DNA from: a virus
Length of the DNA: 64,000 nt
Virus record (IMG/VR): IMGVR_UViG_3300043449_002563
Span: 1-64,000 of that record
Reading direction: 5' to 3' (one strand)
The translations under genes were made by a program, and so were the position numbers. Below, piece after piece: positions 1 to 9,960 of the stretch (position 1 is its first letter; each line of letters starts with the position of its first letter). The notes under the pieces are model-generated. The model was not told where the DNA came from. It saw nothing but the letters and a program-made list of their open reading frames with translations, and ran no database searches.

Positions 1-17
1 ATGCTATTCCGTTCATA

Positions 18-875
18 TTGTGTTTCTTATTCAAGGGTATTTGCCTTGCAAATTTACAGTACACCGATTACAACACTAGGATTCAGTTTTTGCAATTGTT
101 GGACTGGGAGAAAGATGTGGAGCAGCCCATTAAGTTCAAGAAGGGTGATGTAAGGGAAGACGGCAAAATATTTTGGGCTTATGAGGGAAAAGTGTGTCTT
201 AGACGTCCTGTTTGGTTAACTCCAGAATCATTTGCAAAAATGGAGAGAAGTGTAAAGTCCAGAAATAAGAGACATTTAGAAAGATACAAAGAGGAGCAGA
301 GCAAATTGCCTCCAGAACAAAGAAACTATAGAGGAAAATTTATACCTGAAACCGGACTGTATTTTGCTTATGTTAGCACAAGTGGCAAAGCGGTTTATAA
401 AACTGCCGAAGAATACAAAGCTTGGATATTCAAACTTAGAAAAACCTGCCGCAATTATCATAGTCGTTGCAAGAAATTACCGCCACCATCTTGTGTAGTT
501 GGTGATCGTCATCCAACTAATCCTAATTTGTATGTACGCAGAATTTATGGTCATAAAGTTTTTTATGGCACATATGAAGAGGCGCAAAGATGCATCAAGG
601 CCGCACAAGAAAGAAACATCAAGCATAAGCTCAAAAATAGAATTAAAATCAAGGAAAGGTGTAATGAACTCAGGAATGAAAGGTTAAAGCATACGATTGA
701 CAATCCTGAATTACGTAGGAAGAGAGGGGATATAGATCCTGTTCTAGGCAGAGTATTTTGGGAATATTCTCATTGTGGATTTGAAAGGTGGGTTAGCAAA
801 GAAAAATATGACGAGAAGATTGCTAAGAGGAGGATAGCTCATTTGAAAAGGACTGAGAAAAAAAATAAAAGTTAA
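18..875 (+). CDS. Basic protein of four tandem ~50-aa repeats, possibly 5'-partial
   Basis: Not recognised as a named family. The protein contains four diverged units beginning near residues 42, 105, 162 and 236. Each has a G-D/K-x-x-P/E-x-x-G opening, an aromatic F-W/Y-x-Y strand, a second W/Y-V/Y strand, then a Lys/Arg-rich helix; compare KGDVREDGKIFWAY with RGDIDPVLGRVFWEY. The strong positive charge suggests nucleic-acid binding (inference). The reading frame is open to the left edge of the window and the first possible start here is a TTG, so the true N-terminus may lie upstream. Confidence 0.65.
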   Translation: MCFLFKGICLANLQYTDYNTRIQFLQLLDWEKDVEQPIKFKKGDVREDGKIFWAYEGKVCLRRPVWLTPESFAKMERSVKSRNKRHLERYKEEQSKLPPEQRNYRGKFIPETGLYFAYVSTSGKAVYKTAEEYKAWIFKLRKTCRNYHSRCKKLPPPSCVVGDRHPTNPNLYVRRIYGHKVFYGTYEEAQRCIKAAQERNIKHKLKNRIKIKERCNELRNERLKHTIDNPELRRKRGDIDPVLGRVFWEYSHCGFERWVSKEKYDEKIAKRRIAHLKRTEKKNKS

Positions 876-929
876 AAATGTTTATTTCTTCGCAATGCAT
901 ATAATTTTATAATTATTGCGAGGAATAAA

Positions 930-1451
930 ATGATAGAGTTACCGTTGGATCAGGAAATTCTTAATGCAGCAAAAGATAAAGCTATAGCACAAGGAAGTAA
1001 CCGAACTTCTTTTATGCGTGGCAAGGGAAATTATGTTGGTTATGTAGGTGAGTATGCTGTAAAGAAAGCTTTGGGTATTCCCTTTGAGCCTTCTACAAGA
1101 GATTATGATTTTATTTTGAATGAAAAGCGTTATGACGTTAAGTCTAAGAAGACAAGCGTTATTCCGAAGATGACTTATGATGCGAGCATCTGCAAATTTA
1201 GCAAAGCGCAAGAATGTGACTTTTACATTTTTTGCAGGGTTTATTTTCCAATCAAAGACGCTGGTCCCGAAAAAGTATTTGTAATGTCGTATTATCCTAA
1301 GAGTGATTACATGGCGGAGGCCAAGTTTCTACAGAAGGGTGAATACGATCCATCTAACAGGTATTCGGTTATGGAAGACTGTTACAACTTGAGGTATGAC
1401 CAGTTGAAATGTGCTAAGGAAATATTTGGAGAAGTATGTTGTTTAGGTTAA
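930..1451 (+). CDS. PD-(D/E)XK-type nuclease-like protein
   Basis: A 173-residue protein with the signature order of the PD-(D/E)XK fold: a helix-borne Glu (GEYAVKK, E41), an acidic residue in RDYDF (D60) and a D-x-K strand (YDVKSKK, D69 and K71). This spacing is usual for small phage or restriction-type endonucleases. The substrate and role (host DNA degradation, recombination, packaging) cannot be read from sequence. The ATG is preceded by GAGGAA at good spacing. The nuclease assignment is from motif pattern only. Confidence 0.6.
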   Translation: MIELPLDQEILNAAKDKAIAQGSNRTSFMRGKGNYVGYVGEYAVKKALGIPFEPSTRDYDFILNEKRYDVKSKKTSVIPKMTYDASICKFSKAQECDFYIFCRVYFPIKDAGPEKVFVMSYYPKSDYMAEAKFLQKGEYDPSNRYSVMEDCYNLRYDQLKCAKEIFGEVCCLG

Positions 1452-1935
1452 AACCTGAAATGTTGATAGTTAGGGGTGAGACATTTGAAAGTGCCCCCAA
1501 GTACGGCAGATCATTTTCTTGTCACTGGATGAGGAGTTGGTATTGGAGTTGGACCAAGATATTTAATTACAATGACAATTTTTGTTATTGTTGGGGCAGC
1601 AAAACGATGTCGCAGTACACTTGGTATGGTATAAGGCATGATAAGAGCAAGGTGTGATGCTAATTTAACAGGCGTACCATTGGACAGGGCGACTCCGTTT
1701 TCTCTTTATAGATTCGGGCTGAATTATTCGCAATTATTAACTAATAGTAAGGTTTTTGGTGATAGCTCTGGTAGTAACTTTAAAGGCTATTCTTGTTCAC
1801 ATTCTTGGAAGCAAATTTCATTTAGACATGTTGGCAGTATATTTGGTAGGCAGCCTGAAAGCAATATTAAATTAATAGTCAATAATTAATATTTTTAAAT
1901 ACATACCAATATAGTCCCGATATAGTGGAGTTGGT
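1452..1935 (+). other. Unclear 480-bp stretch with two short candidate ORFs
   Basis: No convincing gene. Two short open frames exist: 1436-1657 (73 aa, GGAG just before its ATG, very rich in Trp, Tyr and Cys) and 1638-1889 (83 aa, weak AAGG upstream). Neither resembles a family I know, and they overlap in different frames, so this could be two small genes, one decayed gene, or non-coding DNA between the nuclease and the fibre block. A TTTAAATA box (1894-1901) lies upstream of the next gene. Confidence 0.3.
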
Positions 1936-2490
1936 ATGCCTACGTGTATTACGCTTAATAGTAATGTAGATTTTACAGTAACGTCCTTGAGTGCTCCTCA
2001 GGATGGATACAGTATTTCGATTGCGCAAGCAACTCCAACACCTACTCCTACTGATACGTCAGCGCCAGTTGCAACACCTACGCCAACACCATCGCCGACA
2101 CCGGCAGCTTCTTTTAGCACTGATGCTTGTTCCCCAAGTAGTCCAACGGGTTATGGTTCTGGATTTACAATGTCGATAACTTTCCAATCATCAAATGCTG
2201 GCGATCCAACAAGTTATGTTTGGTTCCAACTAGATCAAGCAAATAGATTACTGCACATCGACAACGCAGTAGATATGGGATTAGACAGTGCCGGATTGGT
2301 AAGAGCTGCTTTCTTCTCGAATGATCCGGGATGCCCGGGGCCAAGTAATCCAGTAGGAACACAAGCTCTCAAGTACAGTGATCTTACAGGTGCTGGTAAA
2401 GATTTAGCTAGTGTAACTTTGGTTGGACTGGCATATACGACATCCACAGTTGGCGGAGGACCCGGACCTTATACGGTATGGTTTGAATGA
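1936..2490 (+). CDS. Small probable virion protein with Thr/Pro linker
   Basis: 184 residues: a short N-terminal beta-rich segment, a low-complexity linker of T-P and P-T repeats (about residues 32-58), and a compact C-terminal beta domain (about 60-184) rich in Gly, Ser and aromatic residues. The same linker style occurs in the three giant proteins downstream, so it likely belongs to the same virion surface apparatus (inference). GGAG precedes the ATG. The C-terminal domain is not recognised. Confidence 0.6.
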   Translation: MPTCITLNSNVDFTVTSLSAPQDGYSISIAQATPTPTPTDTSAPVATPTPTPSPTPAASFSTDACSPSSPTGYGSGFTMSITFQSSNAGDPTSYVWFQLDQANRLLHIDNAVDMGLDSAGLVRAAFFSNDPGCPGPSNPVGTQALKYSDLTGAGKDLASVTLVGLAYTTSTVGGGPGPYTVWFE

Positions 2491-2537
2491 TATGTAGGGT
2501 TTTTTGATTCTTTAAAATTTAACCATGGGTTTTAAAA

Positions 2538-5500
2538 ATGAGTAATAAAAGCGAAGCGTCCCCTGTAATTTTTGCTTTATCTACACAGCCTACCGTTGTA
2601 TTTGACGTTATTTGCAATGGAACTGTAAGTGTAAATTTGACGGTGGCTGGTGGAAGTGCATCTCCAGCAATTGTTCAGTTGAATGGTGCCACACAAGGTA
2701 CTGTAACAGCAGGAAATACGCAGACAGTAAATTTTGCAGCAGTCAACGGGGATAGTGTAACTGTTTTGACAAATAGTGGTGTATATGTTTCTCCTAGTGA
2801 TATTGCCGGCACAGTAGAGTTTATTGCTGCCGCAACGCCAACGCCTACTGCTCCTCCCAATCCAACATCTACGCCTGCACCTACCGGAGCTGGCGGTAGT
2901 CTATTTGTTGCTGGATATGCTGGATATGGGCAGATTGATTTGGATTTAGATAGTGGATATGTTTCGCTGCTTACACAGTCTGGTATAGATACAACTTGGC
3001 AAAAAGTTGCTGGCGGATATACCAAATACATGTTTGCACAAAAGAATGATAACACATGGTGGTTTACAGGATATAACCAATATGGAATGTCAGGAAATTC
3101 AGATACAACGGATAGAAGTAGTTTTGTTCAGTTTAGCACGGACACAGATTGGCTAGAAGTTTATCCAGATACATATTCTGTATTTGCCAAAAAGTCAAAT
3201 GGATCTTTGTGGTCATGGGGTTCAGCTACCACGGCTTATAATGCTCAAATATCTGGAATTAGTTATAGCAGTCCGGTACAAGTTATTGCTGGTACATTCA
3301 ATTCAATTTCTTTGTACCTTGGTGGACTAGCCGTATTTAGTGATAATAATGTTTATGCATGGGGCACAAACAGCGCATATAGATTTACTGATATTATTGC
3401 TCCCGGTGGTTTTGGAGAATATTTATCTTCGCCTGTACAAATTTTAAGTGGCGGTGATTGGTCCAAGGTAGCTCTAAATAATAGTCATAGTGCATTTTTG
3501 AAAACCAATGGTACTCTGTGGGCCATGGGCGATAATTCGACTGGACAATTGGGACAAAATAATACTGATGACACGTCAAGTCCTGTTCAGGTAGGTTCTG
3601 ATACTACTTGGACTCAAGTTTATGCCGGATATTTTTCAACATACGGATTAAAAAGTGACAATACTTTATGGGCTTGGGGATATAACTATGAAGGTCAATT
3701 TGGCAATTTAGAAAGTGGAAACTATTATAGCAGTCCTATTCAGGTCTTAGGTAATATTAATTGGCAATTTGTTAATGTAGGACATAAATTTGTCACCGGC
3801 ATAGATAATGCTGGGCAACTATGGAGATGGGGTTATAACAGTTACTATAACTTAGCTGATGGCACTTTTGATCCAATGAGTAGCCCAGTACAGGTATCTA
3901 TTCCAGCAGCAAATTGGTTATCGGTCGCATCGGGTTACGGATTTGTGTTTGGAGTTGGAGACACTAATGTTCCTACTCCTACAACAACAACAAGCCCTAT
4001 TCCAACTGATACGCCGACACCAACACCTTCACCGAGTCCTAGCGAATCGCCTAGTCCAACACCAAGTGACAGTCCTAGTCCAACACCGTCACCAACACCT
4101 AGTGATAGTCCTAGTCCAACACCAAGTGACAGTCCTAGTCCGACACCGTCACCGAGTCCTAGCGAATCACCTAGTCCAACACCAAGTGATAGTCCTAGTC
4201 CGACACCGTCACCAACACCTAGTGATAGTCCTAGTCCGACACCTTCGCCGAGTCCTAGTGAATCACCGGTGCCAACTGGTACTCCAATTCCGACGAATTT
4301 GCCGACTGCAACAGAGACGCCCAGTCCTACTGTAAGTCCTGATCCAACTTCCACGCCATCGCCAACACCAAGTGATAGTCCTAGTCCAACACCAAGTGAT
4401 AGTCCTAGTCCGACACCTTCGCCGAGTCCTAGTGAATCACCTAGTCCTACGCCAAGTGATAGTCCTAGTCCGACACCGTCACCGAGTCCTAGTGAATCAC
4501 CGGTGCCAACTGGTACTCCAATTCCGACGAATTTGCCGACTGCAACAGAGACGCCCAGTCCTACTGTAAGTCCTGATCCAACTTCCACGCCATCGCCAAC
4601 ACCAAGTGATAGTCCTAGTCCGACACCGTCACCGAGTCCTAGTGAATCACCTAGTCCTACGCCAAGTGATAGTCCTAGTCCGACACCTTCGCCGAGTCCT
4701 AGTGAATCACCTAGTCCAACACCTTCGCCGAGTCCTAGTGAATCACCTAGTCCAACACCAAGTGATAGTCCTAGTCCAACACCTTCACCGAGTCCTAGCG
4801 AATCACCTAGTCCAACACCAAGTGATAGTCCTAGTCCGACACCGTCACCGAGTCCTAGTGAATCACCTAGTCCTACGCCAAGTGATAGTCCTAGTCCGAC
4901 ACCGTCACCAACACCATCTGCCACACCGAGCCCTATAGTCCTTAGTCCTTCTGTTTTGAGTCTGATGCAGGTAGGCGAGTTATTTAGTGAGACTATATCT
5001 GCTACTGGAGGAACACCGCCTTATACGTATGCTGTTACATCTGGTGTATTGCCGAGTGGATTGTCATTGAATTCTCTTACTGGGGTTATAAGCGGAACGC
5101 CGACAACTGCAGGCGCTTATGGATTTACAATAACAGCAACTGACAGTGTTTTAGATACAGGAAGCACCACTTATACAGGCATAGTAGCTGGGCCAACTAT
5201 TGACGTTGTAACACAGACAAACTTTATAACTACTCCAGTGGTAGTTCCCGGATCCGGATTTGCCTTTACAAATATCGGCACTGGACTTGGAAATCTTTAT
5301 TTGCAATTTGCACAAACTAATTCCAAGCCTCAAAGTGTTGAGGTAACAACAAGAAATGGTTCTTCAAATATTATTCGTGTAAATGTAAACAGCATAAATT
5401 ATCAGGTAAATCCCGGCGAAAACTTAGCCAGAACATTTGTGATTCCTTTCATGGGATTAATGACGATAAGCAGTCTGGTGACAGCAACTTATGTGGCTGG

Positions 5501-5777
5501 AAGTGTAACTGGAGAAGTTTATGTAGCAGGTTCAGATAATTGTTTGTACACTTTACATTTAACGCCAGCCGATAGAGCTGTTGAGGGAGACGAAGGCAGC
5601 TTGGACACCTCTGTAATTAATGGCAGAAGTATACAGAGGACAGGCTATTTTACTATTACAGAGAATGTAACGCAGGTAAAAGTTATGGAAATAAAAGATG
5701 AAGGATGTATAAATACACAAATACAACAATTACCAGAAGTAATACCGTTGGTTTGTTCTGGATATCCTAAAGGTTAA
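2538..5777 (+). CDS. Giant fibre-like protein 1: RCC1 propeller, S/P/T linker, Ig-like domain, shared C-module
   Basis: 1079 residues. Order: N-terminal beta domain (1-95); T/P linker; RCC1-type propeller (about 115-480) with repeated units ending in motifs such as GSLWSWG and NTLWAWGYN followed by SSPVQV; a very long Ser/Pro/Thr/Asp/Glu linker (about 490-800); a putative Ig/cadherin-like domain of the He_PIG type (about 802-885, with GTPPYTYAV and [10 protein letters not shown]); and a C-terminal module (about 888-1079) shared with the next two genes. Likely an adhesive virion protein acting outside the cell (inference from architecture). The start lacks a clear Shine-Dalgarno. Confidence 0.8.
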   Translation: MSNKSEASPVIFALSTQPTVVFDVICNGTVSVNLTVAGGSASPAIVQLNGATQGTVTAGNTQTVNFAAVNGDSVTVLTNSGVYVSPSDIAGTVEFIAAATPTPTAPPNPTSTPAPTGAGGSLFVAGYAGYGQIDLDLDSGYVSLLTQSGIDTTWQKVAGGYTKYMFAQKNDNTWWFTGYNQYGMSGNSDTTDRSSFVQFSTDTDWLEVYPDTYSVFAKKSNGSLWSWGSATTAYNAQISGISYSSPVQVIAGTFNSISLYLGGLAVFSDNNVYAWGTNSAYRFTDIIAPGGFGEYLSSPVQILSGGDWSKVALNNSHSAFLKTNGTLWAMGDNSTGQLGQNNTDDTSSPVQVGSDTTWTQVYAGYFSTYGLKSDNTLWAWGYNYEGQFGNLESGNYYSSPIQVLGNINWQFVNVGHKFVTGIDNAGQLWRWGYNSYYNLADGTFDPMSSPVQVSIPAANWLSVASGYGFVFGVGDTNVPTPTTTTSPIPTDTPTPTPSPSPSESPSPTPSDSPSPTPSPTPSDSPSPTPSDSPSPTPSPSPSESPSPTPSDSPSPTPSPTPSDSPSPTPSPSPSESPVPTGTPIPTNLPTATETPSPTVSPDPTSTPSPTPSDSPSPTPSDSPSPTPSPSPSESPSPTPSDSPSPTPSPSPSESPVPTGTPIPTNLPTATETPSPTVSPDPTSTPSPTPSDSPSPTPSPSPSESPSPTPSDSPSPTPSPSPSESPSPTPSPSPSESPSPTPSDSPSPTPSPSPSESPSPTPSDSPSPTPSPSPSESPSPTPSDSPSPTPSPTPSATPSPIVLSPSVLSLMQVGELFSETISATGGTPPYTYAVTSGVLPSGLSLNSLTGVISGTPTTAGAYGFTITATDSVLDTGSTTYTGIVAGPTIDVVTQTNFITTPVVVPGSGFAFTNIGTGLGNLYLQFAQTNSKPQSVEVTTRNGSSNIIRVNVNSINYQVNPGENLARTFVIPFMGLMTISSLVTATYVAGSVTGEVYVAGSDNCLYTLHLTPADRAVEGDEGSLDTSVINGRSIQRTGYFTITENVTQVKVMEIKDEGCINTQIQQLPEVIPLVCSGYPKG
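4015..4930 (+). repeat. Degenerate coding minisatellite for S/P/T/D/E linker
   Basis: A run of about 0.9 kb built from 12-36 nt units encoding variants of [21 protein letters not shown] block of about 120 nt beginning at 4261 is repeated nearly identically starting at 4495 (offset 234 nt), showing recent duplication inside the tract. All units keep the reading frame, so copy number could change by recombination and alter linker length without frameshift. Confidence 0.85.
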
Positions 5778-5785
5778 GGTGTAAA

Positions 5786-8700
5786 ATGTCAATAAGTCCT
5801 ATTTTTGTATGTGGTAATAATGCTTACGGACAGTTAGGTTTAAACGATAGTGTAGATCGTTATAGTCCAACGCAATTTTTAAGTGATAAGAATTGGGCAA
5901 AGGTTTTAGTAGGATCGCAATTTTTTTGTGGTATTACTGATACTGGGGACATGTGGGTTTGCGGCAAAAACAGTTCCGGCCAGTTGTGTCAAAATGATAC
6001 CGTATCTAGATCTAGCATAGTTCAATTTGGCCCATCAGGTGTTTGGCAAGATGTTACAAATGAATCTGACATAATAATTGCTTTACGAAAAGACGGAACG
6101 CTTTGGTCTTCTGCTGGCTTCGATCAATATGGTACAAGCGCATACCCAGTTCCGCCAAATCCCCCCCTGTCCTCAGTAATTCAGATTGGTGCTGAAAATG
6201 ACTGGACACGTATTGCTCAGAGCAACATGGGTAAATGTACATTTGCTTGGAGAGGCAGTAATTTATATGGATGGGGATACAATGAATCCGGTAATTTGGG
6301 TGTAGGCACGGTAATAAATTACTCAAGTCCTGTGTTGATCGATTCTTCAGGAACTTGGAGTATGATTCATTCGAGTGGAAACTACGGTTTTTTCAACTAC
6401 AGTATGGGTGTAAAAACTGATGGCACTTTATGGGCAGCAGGGGGGCTAGGTTATACTGCTGTTCTTGGAACTGGGGACTTGACAGCTGTTAGTTCGTGGA
6501 CACAGGTAGGGAATGATACAAATTGGAGTTCTGTTGCTTGTGCTCTGGATTTCACTGTGGCTCTTAAAAAAGACGGAACATTATGGGCTTGGGGCTATAG
6601 AATAGAAATAGTTCCTAATGAAGGTTCCGATTTTTCTAGTCCAGTTCAAGTAGGACGAAGAAATAATTGGGTTGAAATTAGCGCAGGGCTTTCTACTGTT
6701 AGGGCGTTGAAAAATGATAATACTTTGTGGGTTGGTAAAGCTAATGTAAGTGGAGTTTTTGGTACTGGTTCTCTTGAACCATATAAGGTGAGTTTTCCTA
6801 CACAAATAAATTCCAATGCCTTTTGGAATTCTCCAATAGGCGGTACTGGTGCTGCTATGTTTGGTGTAAAAATGGCTGATGGCCCAACACCGACACAAAC
6901 ACCTACTCCACCACCACCAACGGCAACCCCAGCACCGTGGCCAAGCTCAATTCCATCAACAGGGCAACTAGGTTGCATGGGAAGGCAGTCAAGTGGGGAT
7001 TTTGGCAATAACACTCCTCGTGGAAACTATGGTTCTTTAGTAACCACAACTGCAAACGATTGGAAAAGTATTGCAACTGGAAATGATGATAGATCATATG
7101 CTAAGAAATCAGATAATACTTGGTGGTGTACTGGTTATAATTTTAATGGAGTTTTGGGAATAGGCATTGGTTCAAGTGTTGATTCTATAAGTAATTTTGT
7201 GCAATTTAGCCCTGATACAGATTGGACTAACATTTATTATGATTGGTATATCGGAGCTGGCACAAAAACAGATGGATCGTTGTGGACTTGGGGTACTGGA
7301 GGACTTAATGCTTACAATGGAAATATTTATTTGGAAAATACAAGTAGTCCTACACAATTAATATCTAGTGGAGTTATTTGGGTTGCAATTGGCGCAGGTG
7401 GAATGGCTATAAAAAATGACAACAGTATTTACGCTTGGGGTCCTCCAGCGGCAAAGTTAGGAACTACAGAGGTTTTATCGTCTCCAACGCAAATTTTTAC
7501 TCCCGGCGTTTGGGCCAAATGTGCTATGACTCCTGATACATTATGGGGCAACCCAACGGATAACAGTGTGCTAATACGAACTGATGGCACATTATGGACA
7601 TGTGGAGCAAATTCTTATGGACAATTAGGTGTAAATAATACAATATCTGTTTCATCTCCTGTGCAAGTAGGAACAGAATCAACATGGACTCAATGTTGGG
7701 TTGGATATTATTCCACATTTGGTTTGAAGGCAGATAACACCTTGTGGTGCTGGGGTTACAATTATCAAGGTGTATTTGGAAATTTACAATCAGACAATTC
7801 TTTTAGTAGCCCTGTGCAAGTATTAGGCAACGTCGATTATGATAAAATCGTAGTAAATATAGATTATGTGGCGGCTATAGATAAAAGCAAAAATTTGTGG
7901 GTTTGGGGCAACAACAATTATCAGCAATTTGGATTAGGTGAGGGAATTGATACTTGTTTTAGCAGTCCTACTCAAGCTACTTGGTTGGGCAAAGGCTATC
8001 TTGATGTAGGCATACCTTATTTTTCTATACAGGGAATAGTTTTCCCTGCGTTAAGTCCTACACCCACAGGGTTGCCAGCTACAGCTACACCGACACCAAC
8101 GCCTAGTGGCACGCCAGCGCCGACACCTAGTCCAACACCGACATTACCTGTTGTAACCAACATAAACTTCTTGGCGACTGAAAATGGTGCGACATTAGAC
8201 AGTGCAATAGTCAATGTAGGCAATGTCGATGCTTCTTACTTTGGGCCTAACGGTTATAATTTGAGCATGAATACAGCCGCAGGTTATACTGCAATTGGCA
8301 CATTATTCACAAACAATAGTAACACTAATAATATTAAAAGAAGCGTTAAGAATTTTACTTCGGCTTCAACTTTTACAGGACGTGGATCATATGCAGCGCC
8401 TTTTAATATGGTTGTAGATTTAGGTCAGATAAGAACATTCAATCAGCTTCGGGCCTATCAATCCCAAGGCAATGGCAGATGTACTGCGATTGCGCTCGAT
8501 ATTTCGTCTGATGGCAATCTCAATTCTTATTCATCGCCAAATTGGACACAGGCTTGTCCATACATAAAAGTAGAAAATCTTGTATCTGGCTATTTTGCAA
8601 ACTTCCCCGATACTACTGCAAGATATATAAGATTAAGATTGTATAATGATGGGACTATTGGCGGAGCCCCTTACACACAACTATATAATGCAAAGTTATT

Positions 8701-9898
8701 TTATGTTCCCCAAGATAGAGCAAATTTTGCAGCAATTGATAATGGTGCAACTCTTGGAGGTGCTATAGTTGGAGGTGGCAATGTTAGTAGCAATTACTAT
8801 GGGCCTAGCGGTTTTAATTTGAGCATGAATACAGCCGCAAACTACACTGCTCCTCAATGTTTGTTCACAAATAGCAACAACACAAACACCATTGCCAGAA
8901 GCATTAAAAAAAATGGCTTTGCATCGACATTTTATGGCAAAGGTTCTGCTGGTAGTCCGTTCTATATCGTGGTAGATTTGGGTCAAGAAAGAACCTTCAA
9001 TCAGGCAAGATATTATCAAACTTTTGAATCTGCCAAAACAACCCATGCTGCACTTGATATTTCTTCTGATGGTAATCTCAATACTTATTCTTCACCAAAC
9101 TGGACACAGGTTTCTAGTTATACTGTATTGGATAACAGCAACACTTCTGCTGGTGTTGCTGCAAACTTCCCTGATACTACTGCAAGATATATAAGATTGA
9201 GAATATACAATGATGGCAGATATAAAGGCGCTGCTTATACACAATTTTACAACTTCAAGTTGTTTTATACTGTGCCTGCACCTGCTGTTGCTGTGCCTTA
9301 TGCTTTGAATATGCGATACTCAACATTAACCGCCACAGCCTTGGCTGTGGCACCGCCAGTGTATGAGGACGGCGTCGAGTTTAACAGTGATGCAGGAACC
9401 GACATAGAATTAATGATTCAGTTTTTACAGGATAGTCCTAATCCCAAACAGTGGTTTATCGAATTAACTAATGACAGTCTAGTTAACATGTTAATTACTA
9501 TCGGAAGCTATGTCTATGTTGTAGAACCATCTAATTATTTTAGCATCACGACTATGATGCCATTTGGTCAGAAAATAACAGTTCAAAGTGCCTCTAATTC
9601 TGATTTTACCACTAGTTCTGTGTTTGGCAAGGTTTTATCTCTGCCAACTCCCGATCCTACGCCAACTGAGTATGTAAAATTACAGCCAAATTTAATTGCT
9701 GCCGAAGGCTCTCCCGGCAGTGTTGACACAAGTTTGTTGAATGGTCAGAGCATTCAGCAAACAGCTTATTTGACAATTACGCAAGACTTTAATCAAGTAA
9801 AGGTTATGGAATTGCCAAATGGCGCACCAATTGACCAATCTATACAGCAATTGCCACAGGTAATACCGTTGGTTTGTTCTGGTTATCCACAAGGTTGA
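5786..9898 (+). CDS. Giant fibre-like protein 2: two RCC1 propellers, two discoidin-like domains, shared C-module
   Basis: 1370 residues. Two RCC1-type propellers (about 1-365 and 388-755) are separated by a T/P/A linker, and a second T/P linker lies at about 756-787. Two tandem homologous ~180-residue domains follow (about 792-972 and 976-1163), each with N-GATL, VVDLGQ-RTFNQ, LDISSDGNLN and FPDTTARYIRLR; these resemble F5/8 type C (discoidin) carbohydrate-binding domains. The C-terminal module ends [24 protein letters not shown] precedes the ATG, 8 bp after the previous stop. Likely co-expressed with the neighbouring fibres. Confidence 0.8.
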   Translation: MSISPIFVCGNNAYGQLGLNDSVDRYSPTQFLSDKNWAKVLVGSQFFCGITDTGDMWVCGKNSSGQLCQNDTVSRSSIVQFGPSGVWQDVTNESDIIIALRKDGTLWSSAGFDQYGTSAYPVPPNPPLSSVIQIGAENDWTRIAQSNMGKCTFAWRGSNLYGWGYNESGNLGVGTVINYSSPVLIDSSGTWSMIHSSGNYGFFNYSMGVKTDGTLWAAGGLGYTAVLGTGDLTAVSSWTQVGNDTNWSSVACALDFTVALKKDGTLWAWGYRIEIVPNEGSDFSSPVQVGRRNNWVEISAGLSTVRALKNDNTLWVGKANVSGVFGTGSLEPYKVSFPTQINSNAFWNSPIGGTGAAMFGVKMADGPTPTQTPTPPPPTATPAPWPSSIPSTGQLGCMGRQSSGDFGNNTPRGNYGSLVTTTANDWKSIATGNDDRSYAKKSDNTWWCTGYNFNGVLGIGIGSSVDSISNFVQFSPDTDWTNIYYDWYIGAGTKTDGSLWTWGTGGLNAYNGNIYLENTSSPTQLISSGVIWVAIGAGGMAIKNDNSIYAWGPPAAKLGTTEVLSSPTQIFTPGVWAKCAMTPDTLWGNPTDNSVLIRTDGTLWTCGANSYGQLGVNNTISVSSPVQVGTESTWTQCWVGYYSTFGLKADNTLWCWGYNYQGVFGNLQSDNSFSSPVQVLGNVDYDKIVVNIDYVAAIDKSKNLWVWGNNNYQQFGLGEGIDTCFSSPTQATWLGKGYLDVGIPYFSIQGIVFPALSPTPTGLPATATPTPTPSGTPAPTPSPTPTLPVVTNINFLATENGATLDSAIVNVGNVDASYFGPNGYNLSMNTAAGYTAIGTLFTNNSNTNNIKRSVKNFTSASTFTGRGSYAAPFNMVVDLGQIRTFNQLRAYQSQGNGRCTAIALDISSDGNLNSYSSPNWTQACPYIKVENLVSGYFANFPDTTARYIRLRLYNDGTIGGAPYTQLYNAKLFYVPQDRANFAAIDNGATLGGAIVGGGNVSSNYYGPSGFNLSMNTAANYTAPQCLFTNSNNTNTIARSIKKNGFASTFYGKGSAGSPFYIVVDLGQERTFNQARYYQTFESAKTTHAALDISSDGNLNTYSSPNWTQVSSYTVLDNSNTSAGVAANFPDTTARYIRLRIYNDGRYKGAAYTQFYNFKLFYTVPAPAVAVPYALNMRYSTLTATALAVAPPVYEDGVEFNSDAGTDIELMIQFLQDSPNPKQWFIELTNDSLVNMLITIGSYVYVVEPSNYFSITTMMPFGQKITVQSASNSDFTTSSVFGKVLSLPTPDPTPTEYVKLQPNLIAAEGSPGSVDTSLLNGQSIQQTAYLTITQDFNQVKVMELPNGAPIDQSIQQLPQVIPLVCSGYPQG

Positions 9899-9960
9899 TA
9901 TTTGCAAAATATTTTTGTATGTTTTCCAAATGGTTCCAATAAATACTTTGGAGAAATAAT

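Noticed and set aside
3935-4924. Long minus-strand open frame (329 aa, Gly/Leu/Val/Ser/Asp-rich) and plus-strand alternative frames over the S/P/T repeat tract
   Set aside because: They are by-products of the low-complexity repeat of the fibre gene; no Shine-Dalgarno and no protein-like composition.
4015-4930. Possible CRISPR array
   Set aside because: Repeats are contiguous, in frame and encode a linker; there are no unique spacers or cas genes.
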